Source: Cavia porcellus | Lineage: Eukaryota > Chordata > Mammalia > Rodentia > Caviidae | Assembly (NCBI RefSeq): GCF_034190915.1 | Contig: NW_026947484.1 | Location: 139,474,982 to 139,538,981, forward strand | Direction: 5' to 3' | Length of the DNA stretch: 64,000 bases | Part shown: positions 46,801 through 58,130 of the stretch, in pieces | How positions within the stretch are numbered: position 1 is the stretch's first letter | How the letters are laid out: each line of letters begins with the position of its first letter | Translations under genes and position numbers: made by a program | The notes under the pieces: generated by a model | Told to the model about the DNA's origin: nothing | Database searches by the model: none | What the model saw: only the letters and a program-made list of their open reading frames with translations

Positions 46801-48404
46801 CATTTAGTTATCCCAAAGCCAACTGCCTGTAACCAATCTTTAATCATTCTGATTTCTCTGAACAGTTCACACTAACATGAACAAAATGCATATGTTAACT
46901 TTTTGTCTCTGACAACATGATTCATTAAAATTAAACCAATTCAGCTACAGACAAATCAACTTTTAAAAAGTTTTATATATGACTGCAGATCACAATAAGT
47001 TCAAATTTCCTTTTTATTCTATAAACTGCTATAAAATTGATACTTTATGCCAAAATTAAAATCCTCCCTTAAAACCAAACAATGGCTTTCTGAGGTGTAT
47101 CTAGTACCTAACTCATAAGATAATGGTGCAGAAATAACAAGATTTTTTAAAAAGAGCTTATTTTGATCATGAGGAAGTGTTTCTATGTGGTTTCCCTTAA
47201 CTGTTCCCCACATTCCCAGGGAATCAGGAAATCTGCTTTTTTAATGTAATCAGGGAATTACAATTTTACTCACTGGACGGGACTTTTCTTTCATACTTTC
47301 AATTACTGATTCAAAGTTAATATTCAACAAATTAAACATAGATTTTCATTATATCATTCATTGTAATAATTATAATAGCCTTTAGACTTTTCTTGACAAC
47401 TTGAGTTCTACATTCAGAAACTGTTTCAGGAAATACAGGTCACATCAGGCTAACAACAGTTAGATTAAGAGTCTTCTAAGTAGTAGGACCCATAGCCAAA
47501 GAAAATTGTTAGTAAAGTCATTAGAAAATAGAAAAAAATCCATGATTGATGTTAGCAATTGTCAACAAAGCACCTGTGAAAACTGATCTACAACTACTTC
47601 CTATTTCCTGTTACCCATTTTTACCCTGCATGATAATGTTCTAAGGATGCCCCTTAGTTTTGAGAAGTAAAACCACACAGAATATTAAATATGACTGAGT
47701 TGAATTTTCTTAACCTATCTACTCAAATAATATTTTACCAGCTAGAGATTTTCGTTCAATTTATTTTGTAGTGGGACACAAAACTACACAGTCTTATCAT
47801 TCTTAAGATCATCCTAATTATCATCAAAAGTTTATTATTACACTTTTAAAACCTAGGATGTTTTCTAACTAGCTGCTGATGGTAAAATTGATTATAAATA
47901 GTTACAATTGGGGATATTTCTAAGAGTGAAGACAGCAGGCAAGAAATATTTTTTATTCATGTGACATAGTTGTATGCTTTACACCAATAATGAGCTACAT
48001 GCTGGTATACAGCAGTAAACAATTCCTACCTTCAAGTCACTTACATTATAGTGAAAAGACATGTGATCAAATGAGAAACATTCAGTGGAAGCAGTTAACT
48101 TAGTAGCCATCTTTGCTGTTATTTCACTTCAGTCCGAATTCCTAAAATTATCTTCAAACTTCAGACACCAAACAGTGGCTAAATGTTCACTTTTCTTCAA
48201 GCACTTACAACTATCTGTTCTTTACTCCTAAATATCACTGTCTCAAGCCCAGTGTCCTAAATTTAGTGTGGAAGAATGGTAATTACAGGGAGTTGGTGAT
48301 TTTTTTGAGGTATAAACATAACTTTATGGAAGTTTCTAAAATTAGTGATAGATAACCCACTTGTTTTTATATCAGCTCTGCTTCTATGGAATTAATGTTT
48401 TTGC
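46801..48404. other. AT-rich single-copy-like interval, no gene recognised
   Basis: No long frame, tRNA or recognised repeat of length is seen. Around 47967-48070, TGAGCTACATGCTGGTATACAGCAGTAAACAATTCCTACC looks like a very old interspersed repeat also hinted at 26230-26340 and 30000-30070. The assignment is weak. Confidence 0.45.
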
Positions 48405-48595
48405 CCCTCTCATTCATATATTAATATCCCAGTCCTCCAAAGTGAAAGTTTTTTAAGATGAGGCTATTGGAAATAATTGTCATGAAAGTGGACCACTCAT
48501 AATTGGAATTACTTCCTAGGTAATAAGAGACATGAGAGAGATGATTCTCTGTCTCTCTGTCTCTGTCTCTCTGTCTTTGTCTCTCTCTGTCTCTG

Positions 48596-48650
<55 letters not shown>

Positions 48651-48850
48651 TTCTCTCTCTCTCCTTTCTCTCTCCACCATGTAAGAGTATAACAAGAAAA
48701 TGTCTGCAAATCAGGAAGACAGCCTTAATCAACTCTGCTTGCTGGCAGCTTCATTTTAGACTCTCTAACCTAAGAACTGTGAAAAACAAAGCTTTGTTGT
48801 TTAAACCACTCATTCTATGATATTTGTTATAACACCATAAACTGACTACC
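48405..48850 (+). mobile_element. MaLR-type solo LTR (MST/MLT1-like) with internal microsatellite
   Basis: The order TTAATATCCCAGTCCTCCAAAGTG..., AAGATGAGGCTATTGG, CTCTCCACCATGTAAGAGTATAACAAGAAAATG, AACCTAAGAACTGTGAAAAACAAAG and TTAAACCACTCATTCTATGATATTTGTTATAAC follows the ends of ERVL-MaLR LTRs (CCACCATGTGAGGA...AGAACTGTGAGAAATAAA...CCCAGTCTATGGTATTTTGTTATA). A CTCTGT/CT microsatellite at 48549-48666 has grown in the middle. No internal viral coding sequence is present. Confidence 0.75.
48549..48666. repeat. (CTCTGT)n/(CT)n microsatellite
   Basis: About 118 bp of CTCTGT and CTCT units. It gives two artificial RERERER-type open frames on the minus strand, which are not genes. Confidence 0.95.
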
Positions 48851-50089
48851 AGATTTGCTTTCACAGGACTCAGTTGATCTGTTAATAAAACTAACTCCCT
48901 TGCAAGAATGAGGCAACAATCAACATATCTTTGAGAACCACTGTACTCACATTCCTCCACATGTGTAGTGGAAACTTCCAAAATACTGACTCACGTTTCT
49001 ACACCCGAAGGTCACACTCCTTTCAGTTGACAGATGCAACCTCAATGTAACCCTCAGGAAGTGTGAATTATAATTCTAGCAGATGGCTCTTAAAACTCAA
49101 CAAATCAATAAACTATCAATCTTGACTTAGCATAAAATTAGGGAAAATGGAAGTGATTAGTATCTTCCATATTGTTTTTAATAGCATAACTTCTTCTTGA
49201 CACAAAAATCTCAGGTAAAACTCTGTTCAAAATAGAGGAAAAGTAGTATTGGCAGTGCTGAGTTTGAAAAAGGATAGGGTGAAGGGAATAAGCAGCGGGA
49301 TGTGGGCCTCTGAGAGCTCAGCCTTTATGAGGAAAACACATTCTTAAACCCCCTTAACCTTCATGATGCACAATTTCAGGAGTGGTAAATAGAAGAAATG
49401 ATCTCTGAGCCATTCCCCTTCCCAATAACATATAAATTAATACAGACACCAGGAAGTCAAACCTCTAAAAGTTGCAAAGTGGTATGGCACCAACTTTAAC
49501 TCGAGTCAGCCAGCTCTCAGTCAGCAAAGCAAGACTTTGGAGGGAAGTCGAATCAAGGAGTCTAGAAACTTATTCCAGCAATAGGAGATCCCACTACTAT
49601 CCCATCAGCCCCAACCTTGCACCCCTTACGTGTAAAACATCATATTGCACCACTAGGTGGAGCCAAGGTTTTAGCAAAGGCAGAACGTTGAGATCTCCAG
49701 GAGCACAGACACTCTGCACAACTGGGTTCCTTGGGGCGGAGGGTTTTAGAAAATCTTGTGTCTGTGTTGATTTCTGCCTCCCCAGAGACCAATTCCAAAT
49801 TCTACCTAAGCCCATCATGGAATTGAGAAGTAAAGAGCTTCTATGTTTAAGTTACTCATTGATCTCAACCAACACTTGGATAGTTTGTGTGCTGCCAGGT
49901 GCTGGTTTAATAGGAGTATTAACCCAAGGAAAAATGTATGAGGATGCATGCAGACTTGGTGGTTTTCAGATCCTACCATTTCTGGGTGACCTTCAAGTAA
50001 TATGTTCCTCTAGTACTAGGAGCTCTGGAACACTTGAGGAAACCTACAAACAGAGTGAAGAGACAACCTTTGACTCTTCAGAATGGGAA
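48851..50089 (+). other. Single-copy interval with a 217-codon open frame of unknown status
   Basis: From the ATG at 49484 a frame stays open to 50134 (MAPTLTRVSQLSVSKARLW ... NTFYQLFLRERTNI). The last 20 or so codons lie in an L1 ORF2 fragment, so the end is not original. The product has no motif I recognise, is rich in Ser/Thr and shows no clear domain or membrane segment. The region is less AT-rich than its surroundings, which alone makes long frames likelier. It contains a CTCF-like site at 49650. I do not call it a gene. Confidence 0.3.
49650..49662 (+). promoter_or_regulatory. Possible CTCF-like motif
   Basis: CCACTAGGTGGAG resembles the CTCF core (CCACNAGGGGGCG-like), with one mismatch at a usually strong C. 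The site is near-palindromic. This is a motif match only. Confidence 0.2.
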
Positions 50090-50455
50090 AATACATTTTA
50101 CCAGCTATTCCTCAGAGAAAGAACTAATATATAGAATATATAAAGAACTATAAAAAATCAGAAATTTAAAGGCCCAATCCAAACCTGGGCATCTGAAGTG
50201 AGTAGACACATTTCAAATAAAGAAATACAAACAACCAATAGATCCAAGAAAAAAAAAAAAACTGTGAACATCATTGGTCATTTGAGAAATACAAATTAAA
50301 ATGTCTCACTCCAGAAAGAATGGCTGTATTCAAGAAATCAACCAATAACAAATGCTGGCAAAGTTGTGGGGAAAAGGGAACGCTTCTCCACTGTTGGTAG
50401 TGGTGGTGGGGAGGGGGTAAATTGATTCAATCAATATGGAAATCAGTGTGGGCCT
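50090..50455 (+). mobile_element. L1 ORF2 C-terminal fragment, plus strand
   Basis: The text reads CTCAGAGAAAGAACTAATATATAG and then AGAACTATAAAAAATCAG. GGCCCAATCCAAACCTGGGCATCTGAAGTG and AAATGTCTCACTCCAGAAAGAATGGC are the same C-terminal ORF2 blocks seen in L1 B and C. It ends abruptly at about 50455, where the orientation flips into L1 G. Confidence 0.8.
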
Positions 50456-52215
50456 TTAAATTTCCATTGGTTTGTCATGTATGGTTTTTATCAGGTTGAG
50501 ATAAAGACCATCTATTCCAATTTTCTGTAGGGTTTTAATCATGCATGGATGCTGGACTTTGTCAAATGACTTTTCTGCATCTATGGAGATGATCCTGTGG
50601 TATTTGTCCTTGGTTCTTTTAATGTGATATATTACAGTTATTGATATGTGTATGTTGAAACATCACTACATTCCTGGGCTGAATCCTACTTGATCATAGT
50701 GTATTATCTTGATGATTTGATGTATTTTATTTGCCACTATTACATGCAAAATTGTTACACTTTTGTTTGTTAAGAAAATTGGCTTGTAGTTCTCTTTATC
50801 AGTTGGATCCTTCTCTAGTTTTGCTACCCATGTAATGCTTGCTTCCAGAAATAAGTTAGAAAGTATTTCTTCCTCTTTAATTTTATTAAAGAGTTTGAGG
50901 ATTAATGATATTAAATCTTCTCTAACTTTCTAGTGGAGTTCAGCAGTGAATATATAACAAACTGGGATTTTCTTTGTTGATATTTTAAAAAAATTGCTTC
51001 CTCTATTTAACTGATAGATATTGGGTTAGTTAAAAATTTTGTATCTTCTTGGTTCAGTTTTTGTAGTTCATATGTTCCAGCAATCTCTTTGTTCTGCATT
51101 TTTCACCCTAGTAGAATACATGTTCTCAAAGCAGGTATTGACGATGTGAATTTCCATGAGATGCATTGTGATTTCACCATTTTCATTTATAATTTCATGG
51201 ATTTCTGGTTTTTGTCTTTTTCTGATAAAATTAGTTAAAGTTTTTTCTATTTTTATTTACTCATTCAAAGAATCTAGTCTGTGGTTCACTGATTCTTTGT
51301 ATTTTTCCTTAGTCTCAGTTGTATTAAGTTCATCTCTCATCTGTATAAATTCTACCCTTGTGCTCAATGTGATTTTCTTATGTAGGAATTCACCAGTATA
51401 AATTTCCATCACAGGACTGCTTTTAATATATGTCATAAATTCTAGTATGTTGTATTGGCATCATTAACCTTTAACTGTAGAAGATGTCTATGTTTTTCGT
51501 TAATTTCATCCATTATCCTTTTGTTGTTCAGGAGTACGTCACTTAATTTCTAAGTTTATGAAGCTTTTGTGGATTCTTTTCCCATTGATTTCCGTTTTCA
51601 TAGCACTATAATCTGCTAAAACACATGGGATATTTTAAATCCGTTTGCATTTGCTTAAGTAGGAGTAGAATACTCTGTAGACATCTAGTACTTTTTTCAA
51701 AGATTTGTTTCAGCTCTAATATTTCCTTGCTGATTTTTAAATATAGTTTATCTCCCTATTTGTGACAGTGGTGGGTTAGGCCCTCATTCCAATTATATTA
51801 GTGCTTATTTGATTTTTCATATACATTAATGTTTATTTTATTTAATGTTTATGTTTGGATATGCTGGTATTTGGTGCATAAATGTTTATGAGTGTTATCT
51901 TTCCTCTTGAATTGTTCACTTTACAAGGATGTAATGACCTTGTTTGTTTCTTTTGACCAGTTTTGACTTGAACTCCACTGTGTCTGCAAATACATTAGCT
52001 ACCCTTGCTTTCGTCTGGGTTCCTGTGACACAGAGTACTATTTCACTCTTTGACTTTCAGCCTATCAATTTATTTTTGAGATATGTGTGTTTCTTCTTTG
52101 TAACATATTCTTGGATATTTCTTCTTGATTCATTCTGCAAGTTTTTTTTCTTTTTATTGGTGAACTGAGATCATTTGTATTTATGGTTGTCACCGATACA
52201 TATTGATTTATCACT
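50456..52215 (-). pseudogene. L1 G ORF2 pseudogene
   Basis: The endonuclease and first half of the reverse transcriptase are recognised by position and by text matching L1 A and C (for example plus-strand TTCTCTTTATCAGTTGGATCCTTCTCTAG at 50790, and GTGTCTGCAAATACATTAGCTACCC near 51980). The plus-strand frames at 51156-51401 and 51944-52168 are shadows. No domain is open over its full length. Confidence 0.78.
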
Positions 52216-52299
52216 GTAATATTATTTTCCTATTGTTGGCTCTCATTCTTTCTCCTTTGTTTAATTTCTTATCTTGTCTAGTGGATTAATTCTATTAGG

Positions 52300-53290
52300 A
52301 TTCAAGACATTGTTGCCTTTATCGTCTATTTCTAGAATATCCTTCAGAACATAGTGCCATACTGGTTTTGTGATCATGAATTTCTTCTGTTCTTTATCAT
52401 GGGAGTATCTTATTCACTAATTTTGAAAGATAATATTTTGGGATAGGTCAATCTGGATTGGAGGTTGTTTTCTTTTAGAGCTCAAATACTTTACTTCAAG
52501 CTCTCCTTGACTTAAGGTTTGTGTTGAAAAGCGTGCTGTGATTCAAATGGGCTTTCCAACATATGTGATATTGTTTCTTTTTCTAACAGTTTTTAATTCT
52601 GTTCATGTGCTGAGTTTGGAATCTTGATTATTATATGCCTTGGTATAATGTTTTTCTGTTCATGGCTATTTGGGGTTTTCTATGCCTCATTTATCTGTAC
52701 AACAATTTTATTTTGTATGCTTAGGAAGTTTTCTGCTGTTACTTTGTGAATAGATTTTTTAAAAGGCATTTGTGCTGTTTCCTGATTTTTCTTTGACTCT
52801 TAATCAATCTTATGTTATTATCTAGCAGCTCTTGGATTGATTTTCCATGATCCTTTGCTCTTTTTTAATTTTTTTTATTTTAAAGAGATTAAGACAAAAG
52901 ACATAACAAAGCAGATCAGATCAGAACAATGCAAGTAACAGCATTTTACAAGACAACCCATAATTAACAGTAACTACCATAATGTCTCTTTCTTTGAAAT
53001 AATTGAGCATAGCTTCATATATGATAGTATCAAACATGATCCTTTGCTATTTTAAAGAAATATTTCTTTTAGTCATCACTAATCACAAACTTAGTCTTTA
53101 GATCTGATATTTTGTCCTAACATTGGTTGATTCCATTATTTATAATTTGATTCAAATTTTTAATTTCCTGGATATTTGTTTGAATCTGTTTCATGGAACC
53201 CAGTTTTTTCCTATGTTGGGCATTCATAGCTTTCCTAAAGTCTTCTATTTTTATCCGTATGTCCTCTAGATTCACTGACCATGCTCTTCA
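52300..53290 (-). pseudogene. L1 G ORF1 pseudogene, interrupted by an L1 tail
   Basis: Text matches ORF1 of L1 A and J (plus-strand CATGAATTTCTTCTGTTCTTTATCATGGG near 52375, and GACCATGCTCTTCATTAAGGTC near 53277). The coding region is split by a 175-bp insertion at 52860-53034. Only short minus-strand frames survive, so no product is expected. Confidence 0.7.
52860..53034 (-). mobile_element. 175-bp L1 3' end insertion with 14-bp TSD
   Basis: Perfect direct repeats CATGATCCTTTGCT at 52846-52859 and 53035-53048 flank the insert. On the minus strand it begins TTTGATACTATC, continues with the 3'UTR blocks of L1 B/C (GACATTATGGTAGTTACTG; TTTGTTATGTC) and ends TTTAAAATAAAAAA plus an A-rich tail. 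It is a heavily 5'-truncated L1 and marks the true 3' end of that family. Confidence 0.93.
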
Positions 53291-53299
53291 TTAAGGTCA

Positions 53300-54710
53300 T
53301 CTCTTTAGTAGAGAATCAGAACTCTACATGTATACTATATCATAAAAAATTCAGAACAACTCTTCTAGTACACAGGGAAAGGAAAATAGCCACAATACCA
53401 AGCAAGATTAGGACTCAGTTCTCTACTAAAATACCTATAGCTAAACCACACAGAGGCTCTCCCACTTAGAAATAAGCAACAAATGTGAAATTAGCCAAGC
53501 AGAAGATAAAGCTTGTACCTTTAACATTTAAAGGGAAGCCACTGGTTATTTTAAGGACAATTCTCCAATTGAGAATTTTATTCCAAACTCTATTTTATGT
53601 GTTATTCCAAATAAAACACTAAGAAGATGCTAGATGAGATTTGGTGCTAGTTATTTACAGGTGACCCAGAGGCTTTGTTTAATGTCAACATCTCTAGAGA
53701 CAAGAAAAATGCACTCCTTGCTAATGGAATGATTGCTCAGAATAAATCTGTCAAGAGACAAACTTTCTGAATCAGACTCATTTTAAAAGTTCCCACAGAG
53801 TCTCTTAGACTTACTGCTGCTAGGCCCTGCCTTCCCACTTGGCTATCTGGGTTGCTATACTGCTCTAGCCAGAGCATCCCTCCTACCACCCATTGCACAT
53901 TGGAGTGAAACATCACATCACAATACACAGATCCGATTATCTTAGAGCATAGCCAATGAGTCATGTCACACATTCTAGAAGTGCCAGGGAATTGCTTCTT
54001 ATGGGTGGGACATTGCTGATCTGTTCTGTGGCATGGTTTATTGTAAGGCAATATTCAGCCAGCTATGAGTCTTCACCACAGGGTGACTTGTACAGTAATA
54101 TACTTTGAATTTGACTCACTTTCATTTCTTGCCTCACGTTTCTCTTTTGTTGCCTGTGATAAACCACTCAGGAAAGCATTAATGTTCTAATCTTGCTATG
54201 AGCCCTTGACCTAGGAACTCTTCTTTTTTCACTTTTCTTTTCCTTTGTTCTTTCTTCCATTTTCTTCCTTCCTCTCCTTTCTTTCTTCTTTTTTCTTTCC
54301 CTTCCCTCTTTCCCTTTTCCCGCTCTTCCTTTTCCTTCTTTACCCACTTCTGTCTTTGCCCTCTCTCACTCTCTTCCTAGAGATCTGATTCTAAGGAGCA
54401 GATACGTATCAATTTAAGCATCATAAACACATCTGCACCAAGGATTATGATCTCTGAGGGATCTTTGAGTACATACATTCAATTGGCATAATTAGTGCTT
54501 TCATATAATAAACTCAAAGTTCTGATTCTCTTCTCCTGTGTGTTAGTTGCTACAATGGTGCAATGTGAAAAGAGCAAGGAGGGTGCATGCAATATAGAAT
54601 GTCTTTATTTTTGAGGCTTTGGAAATATTTAACTGCATACACTGTTACTGTGAAAACATAATTCAGTTTTTATAACCATCAATAATAAAAAAGTAAAATC
54701 TCAAAATGTT
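53300..54710. other. Single-copy-like interval with a pyrimidine tract
   Basis: 54225-54375 is almost entirely C and T on the plus strand (TTTCCTTTGTTCTTTCTTCC...). The minus-strand frame at 53737-54051 (104 codons) shows no recognisable motif. No repeat could be named. Confidence 0.5.
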
Positions 54711-54714
54711 TACA

Positions 54715-54865
54715 CAGCATGTGTGGTGGCATGTCTGTAATTCTCGCATTCAGGAGGCTCAGGCAGGAGAATCTCTGTGAGTTAGAGGCCAGCCTGGGCT
54801 ACAAAATGAACTCAAATTCAGCCTAAACTGCATAATGAAACCCTGTCTCACAAAGACGAAAAATG
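54715..54865 (+). mobile_element. B1-type SINE (7SL-derived), plus strand
   Basis: GTGTGGTGGCATGTCTGTAATTCTCGCATTCAGGAGGCTCAGGCAGGAGAATC and GAGGCCAGCCTGGGCTAC match the 7SL RNA-derived B1/Alu body, ending CCCTGTCTCA. An internal duplication (CAGCCTGGGCTACAAAATGAAC repeated as CAGCCTAAACTGCATAATGAAAC) is typical of rodent B1. A short A-rich tail follows. Confidence 0.9.
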
Positions 54866-54934
54866 CCTATAAGAAGACACTTGTGACTCTGGATTTCTCT
54901 TACGTGATGTTAAGCACATTCTAAAACCACAGCA

Positions 54935-55105
54935 TTTTATTTATCTTCACTGAGTTACTGTTTTACACAAACCCAAGGTGGATGTTATTGTTATTTCCAT
55001 TTTCAGATGAGAAATCCATGCTCAGAATGCTTAGGTAGCATCCATAGTCACAGAAGAAGTAGAATCAAGTGCACTTGATCTCAAGTGTTGATCCCTACTA
55101 CCATC
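54935..55105 (+). mobile_element. MIR element
   Basis: GTTATTTCCATTTTCAGATGAGAAATCCATGCTCAGAATG...GGTAGCATCCATAGTCACAGAAGAAGTAGAATCAAG follows the MIR core (ccattttacagatgaggaaactgaggctcagag...ggtcacacagc). It is ancient and diverged. Confidence 0.7.
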
Positions 55106-56914
55106 CAGAATCACTTTCTCACTCAAGGTTTCCAGTCAGAGTAGTTGTCACTTTGGGTTTCTGGGTAGAGAATGCAATTGCCTCAAGACTGGGTGAGGAC
55201 AGTGGTGAACAGTTCCACTTGCTATAGTGAAACAAGCGTGAGAGGACAATCCGACCCTGCCCCAGGTCTCAGTCCTTGCCTTTTCTGCTTCTTACTAGCC
55301 CCACACATCTGACATCCAAAAGAACCAAGGAAAAGAAGTTCACCAGGGGACACTTTCCTTCCTTTGGGCCCTGGGAGCCCTAGAAGGAGAAAAACGGAGA
55401 GACAGACCACTTGGTCACTAGTTATTTCTCTGTCCACCCCTGTATCTAGCTTCAGTGTCCACCACACACACCTTCAACCAAAATTTAACCTACCATTTCC
55501 TCATGTTTCATTTGCTTTTTAGCCATTACTTACTTCCTAACATTTTAGTGGCTAGGGGACAACATACTTAGCATTTTGCTCTCTAAAATGCTCAAGGCAG
55601 CTGTTTCTGCCTTTGTTCCACTGCAACTGGGATAGCAACTTCTCCATTCCCTTCTGCCTCCCCAACTATGGGTACCTAAACTTTTTTATGACTCCCAAGA
55701 AACTGTGCCTGGCCTTTCCCTGAGGCCTCCAAACAAAAAACATCAGTCCTGAGTCATATTCCTGCCACCCTATGATCAGTTCTACCCAGAGTTGGCCAGA
55801 GTCAAGCAGAGTTACAAAACAAATGACCACTTTCTCTCCTTTTTTCCCAGTGGAAGCCCCCAGCCTTTATATTCTCTTTTCTCAGGATTCCCAGCACTTC
55901 ATAATCTCTTCCATTAAAAATCACCAGGACAAAAGAAAACACATACTCAAAAGATTTACTTTCAAAATCCCTTCATATATATGATAAGCATGTTCACAAC
56001 CTCACTTTTTCAGGCACTAGGGAAACACGCACCTCAAAAAGGCACTCAGACCCCGAGAACTGTGACTCCCATGACAGAGTAATCTATTGCCCAGATATGG
56101 ATGAAAAGGCACAATTTATGATAACTGAAATGAATGTTCCTGTAGGGAGGGGCAGAGATGTGGTCCAGGGTTGGTAAAAAGCCCGGATTGTTGAGGGAAG
56201 GTAAGCCTCACAGTAGGACATTTGGATATCACCTTGTGAACACCAAGAACCATGATACTTTCAGCTAGGATGCTATTATCTAAAACGATTCTCTAAGTGA
56301 CTCTTTTTTGAAGAATGTGATAACATAGCTTTTATCATTGCTTTTCCTAGGAGTGAGTCGTATTCTAATAAGACTTCAAATATAAGATAGTCTAATATTA
56401 GAATTTAGGAATCATGATACAAGCAGGAGAAGGATTTGGGGGAAGATAGAGATACCAGTCATGGAAAAGACACCAGTAGTGATATAGATAGTACAGTTAG
56501 GGAGTATGGGCCCACTCTTCCCTTTATCTGAACCTGGGCAACACCCCAGGGGCAAATTCTCTGACCTTTGTCTTCTGAGCACAACATGGAAGTAGGGATG
56601 AAAAAATTTCTGCACAATAGATACTGCTGACCTGACTCAGCACTGCACCGGTCATGTTGCCAGTTGTGCTCTGAAAGACCCAACGAGAGGCACAGGCATG
56701 TATTTCAAATCTTTTAAGCACATTATGTGTCTTCATCTTTTTTCCTTTCCATTTGTGCCATTTTCCTTTTCACTACATGAACCTGCTGGCTCTGAGCACA
56801 CCTTTCTCCTTCAAGCTGTATTAAACTTAGACACCTTTGCCAAGGGCCCAGTTCATCCCTTGCCTTTAAGTCTTTGCATTTATTTTTCAATTAAATTTGT
56901 TGTTTTGCATGCAT
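55106..56914. other. Single-copy-like interval, no gene recognised
   Basis: GC content is slightly higher than average. The frames at 55222-55467, 55772-55984 and the overlapping set at 56412-56736 are short and lack motifs. No RNA gene or named repeat was seen. Confidence 0.45.
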
Positions 56915-57089
56915 TGTACTCTTGGTTCTTGCTTCTTGATCCATTCTGGCAGTCTGAATCTTTTGATTCATGAATTGGGGCTATTAATACTAATGGTTAC
57001 AACTGATGTGTATTGACTTAACATTGTCATGTTATTTTGCTGTTATTGGCTCCTTCTTTTTCCCCCTCTCTCTGTGTAACTTTTATTCT

Positions 57090-57739
57090 GTCTAGCATAT
57101 TTCTTCTGTTGAGGTTCATGGAGTTGTAATTCACATCACTTTCTAGAATGTCTTTCAAAGCATTTTAGAGTGCTGGTTTCATGGTCATAAATTTCCTCAG
57201 ATGTTCTTCGTCATGAAAGTATCTTGTTTATCCATCAGTTTTGCAAGATAGTTTTGCAGGGTATATCAATCTGAGTTGAAGTTTGTTTTCCTTTAGAACT
57301 TGAAATATTTCTCCCTCAATGTTCCTTGACTTGAGAGTTTGTGTTGAGAAGTCAGCTGTGATTCTGATGGACTTTTCTTTATAGATGATTTGTTTCTTTT
57401 CCCTAACAGCTTTTAAAACTGTATTCTTGTATTGAATTTCTGAAATTTTGATTGTGATATGCCTGGATGTAGATTTTTTAAAAGCATGGCTAATTGGAGT
57501 TTTGTATGCCTCACTTATCGGTATGTCAAATTCTTTTCCTTACCAGGGGAGTTTTCTGCCATGATGTCTGTGAAGATTTTTTTAAAATTTCATTTGTGCT
57601 ATTTCCTGCTTTTTCACTGACTCCTGCTTTTCTGTTGACTCCATTCAATCTTAAGATATTTTTCCTTGCTTCATTTAGCAGATTTTTGGTTTGATTTTTC
57701 ATGGTTCCAAGCAATTTTTTAAAAATCTTTCTTTCTTCT

Positions 57740-57770
<31 letters not shown>

Positions 57771-58130
57771 GTCTTTTTCATTTTTATCGGTACCAGGGAT
57801 CGAACTCACGACCGCCTGCTAGCAAGGCAGGTGCTTATGCCGCTGAGCTAAATCCCCAGCCCTTAAAAATCTTTCTTTATGATCCTTAAATAAAGCCTCT
57901 CCACACATTAGTTTAATCTGCTTTGGATACTTCCAATGAAATTTTTAATATCCTGGATATCTGCTTGAATATGTCTTATGGAGTCCATTTCTTTCCTATA
58001 CTGAGCATTCATGACTTCCATAATTTTCTTAGGCTTCTCTATATTTTGTCTGTGTCTGCTCCAGAGTCACTAATCACTAAGCATGGCTTTCATTGTGGAC
58101 ACCACCTCTTCAGTTATCTGAGAAAGTGTT
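57090..58130 (-). pseudogene. L1 J ORF1 pseudogene, split by a SINE
   Basis: A short open piece at 57526-57714 (MKNQTKNLLNEARKNILRLNGVN) covers part of the RNA-binding region. The rest is in broken frames. The SINE at 57735-57862 adds 128 bp plus a 16-bp target duplication. The first ORF2 codons follow to the left. Not functional. Confidence 0.7.
57735..57862 (-). mobile_element. Young tRNA-derived SINE, copy 2
   Basis: Same family as 38358-38465: minus-strand GGGCTGGGGATTTAGCTCAG, anticodon-like arm (CCTGC CTTGCTA GCAGG), GAGTTCGATCC, then GGTACCGATAAAAATGAAAAAGAC and a poly(A) of about 30. TSDs TTAAAAATCTTTCTTT lie at 57719-57734 and 57863-57878. It differs from copy 1 in the anticodon loop and a few other positions. 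The long A tail also points to recent insertion. Confidence 0.93.

Larger units (their letters stand above)
50456..53290 (-). mobile_element. L1 retrotransposon G, minus strand, ends in reverse transcriptase
   Basis: On the minus strand it has ORF1 (about 52300-53290) and ORF2 (about 52215 down to 50456). The reverse transcriptase is cut at its middle, where an inverted C-terminal ORF2 fragment begins. No 5'UTR or 3'UTR is seen. A small L1 tail insertion sits in ORF1 at 52860-53034. It is strongly decayed and has only short open frames. Confidence 0.82.

Noticed and set aside
48421..48732. Arg/Glu-rich 103-codon frame on the minus strand
   Set aside because: It is produced by the CTCTGT microsatellite inside an LTR.
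53737..54051. 104-codon minus-strand frame as a possible gene
   Set aside because: There is no motif, no splice context and no similarity that I recognise. Its length is compatible with chance.
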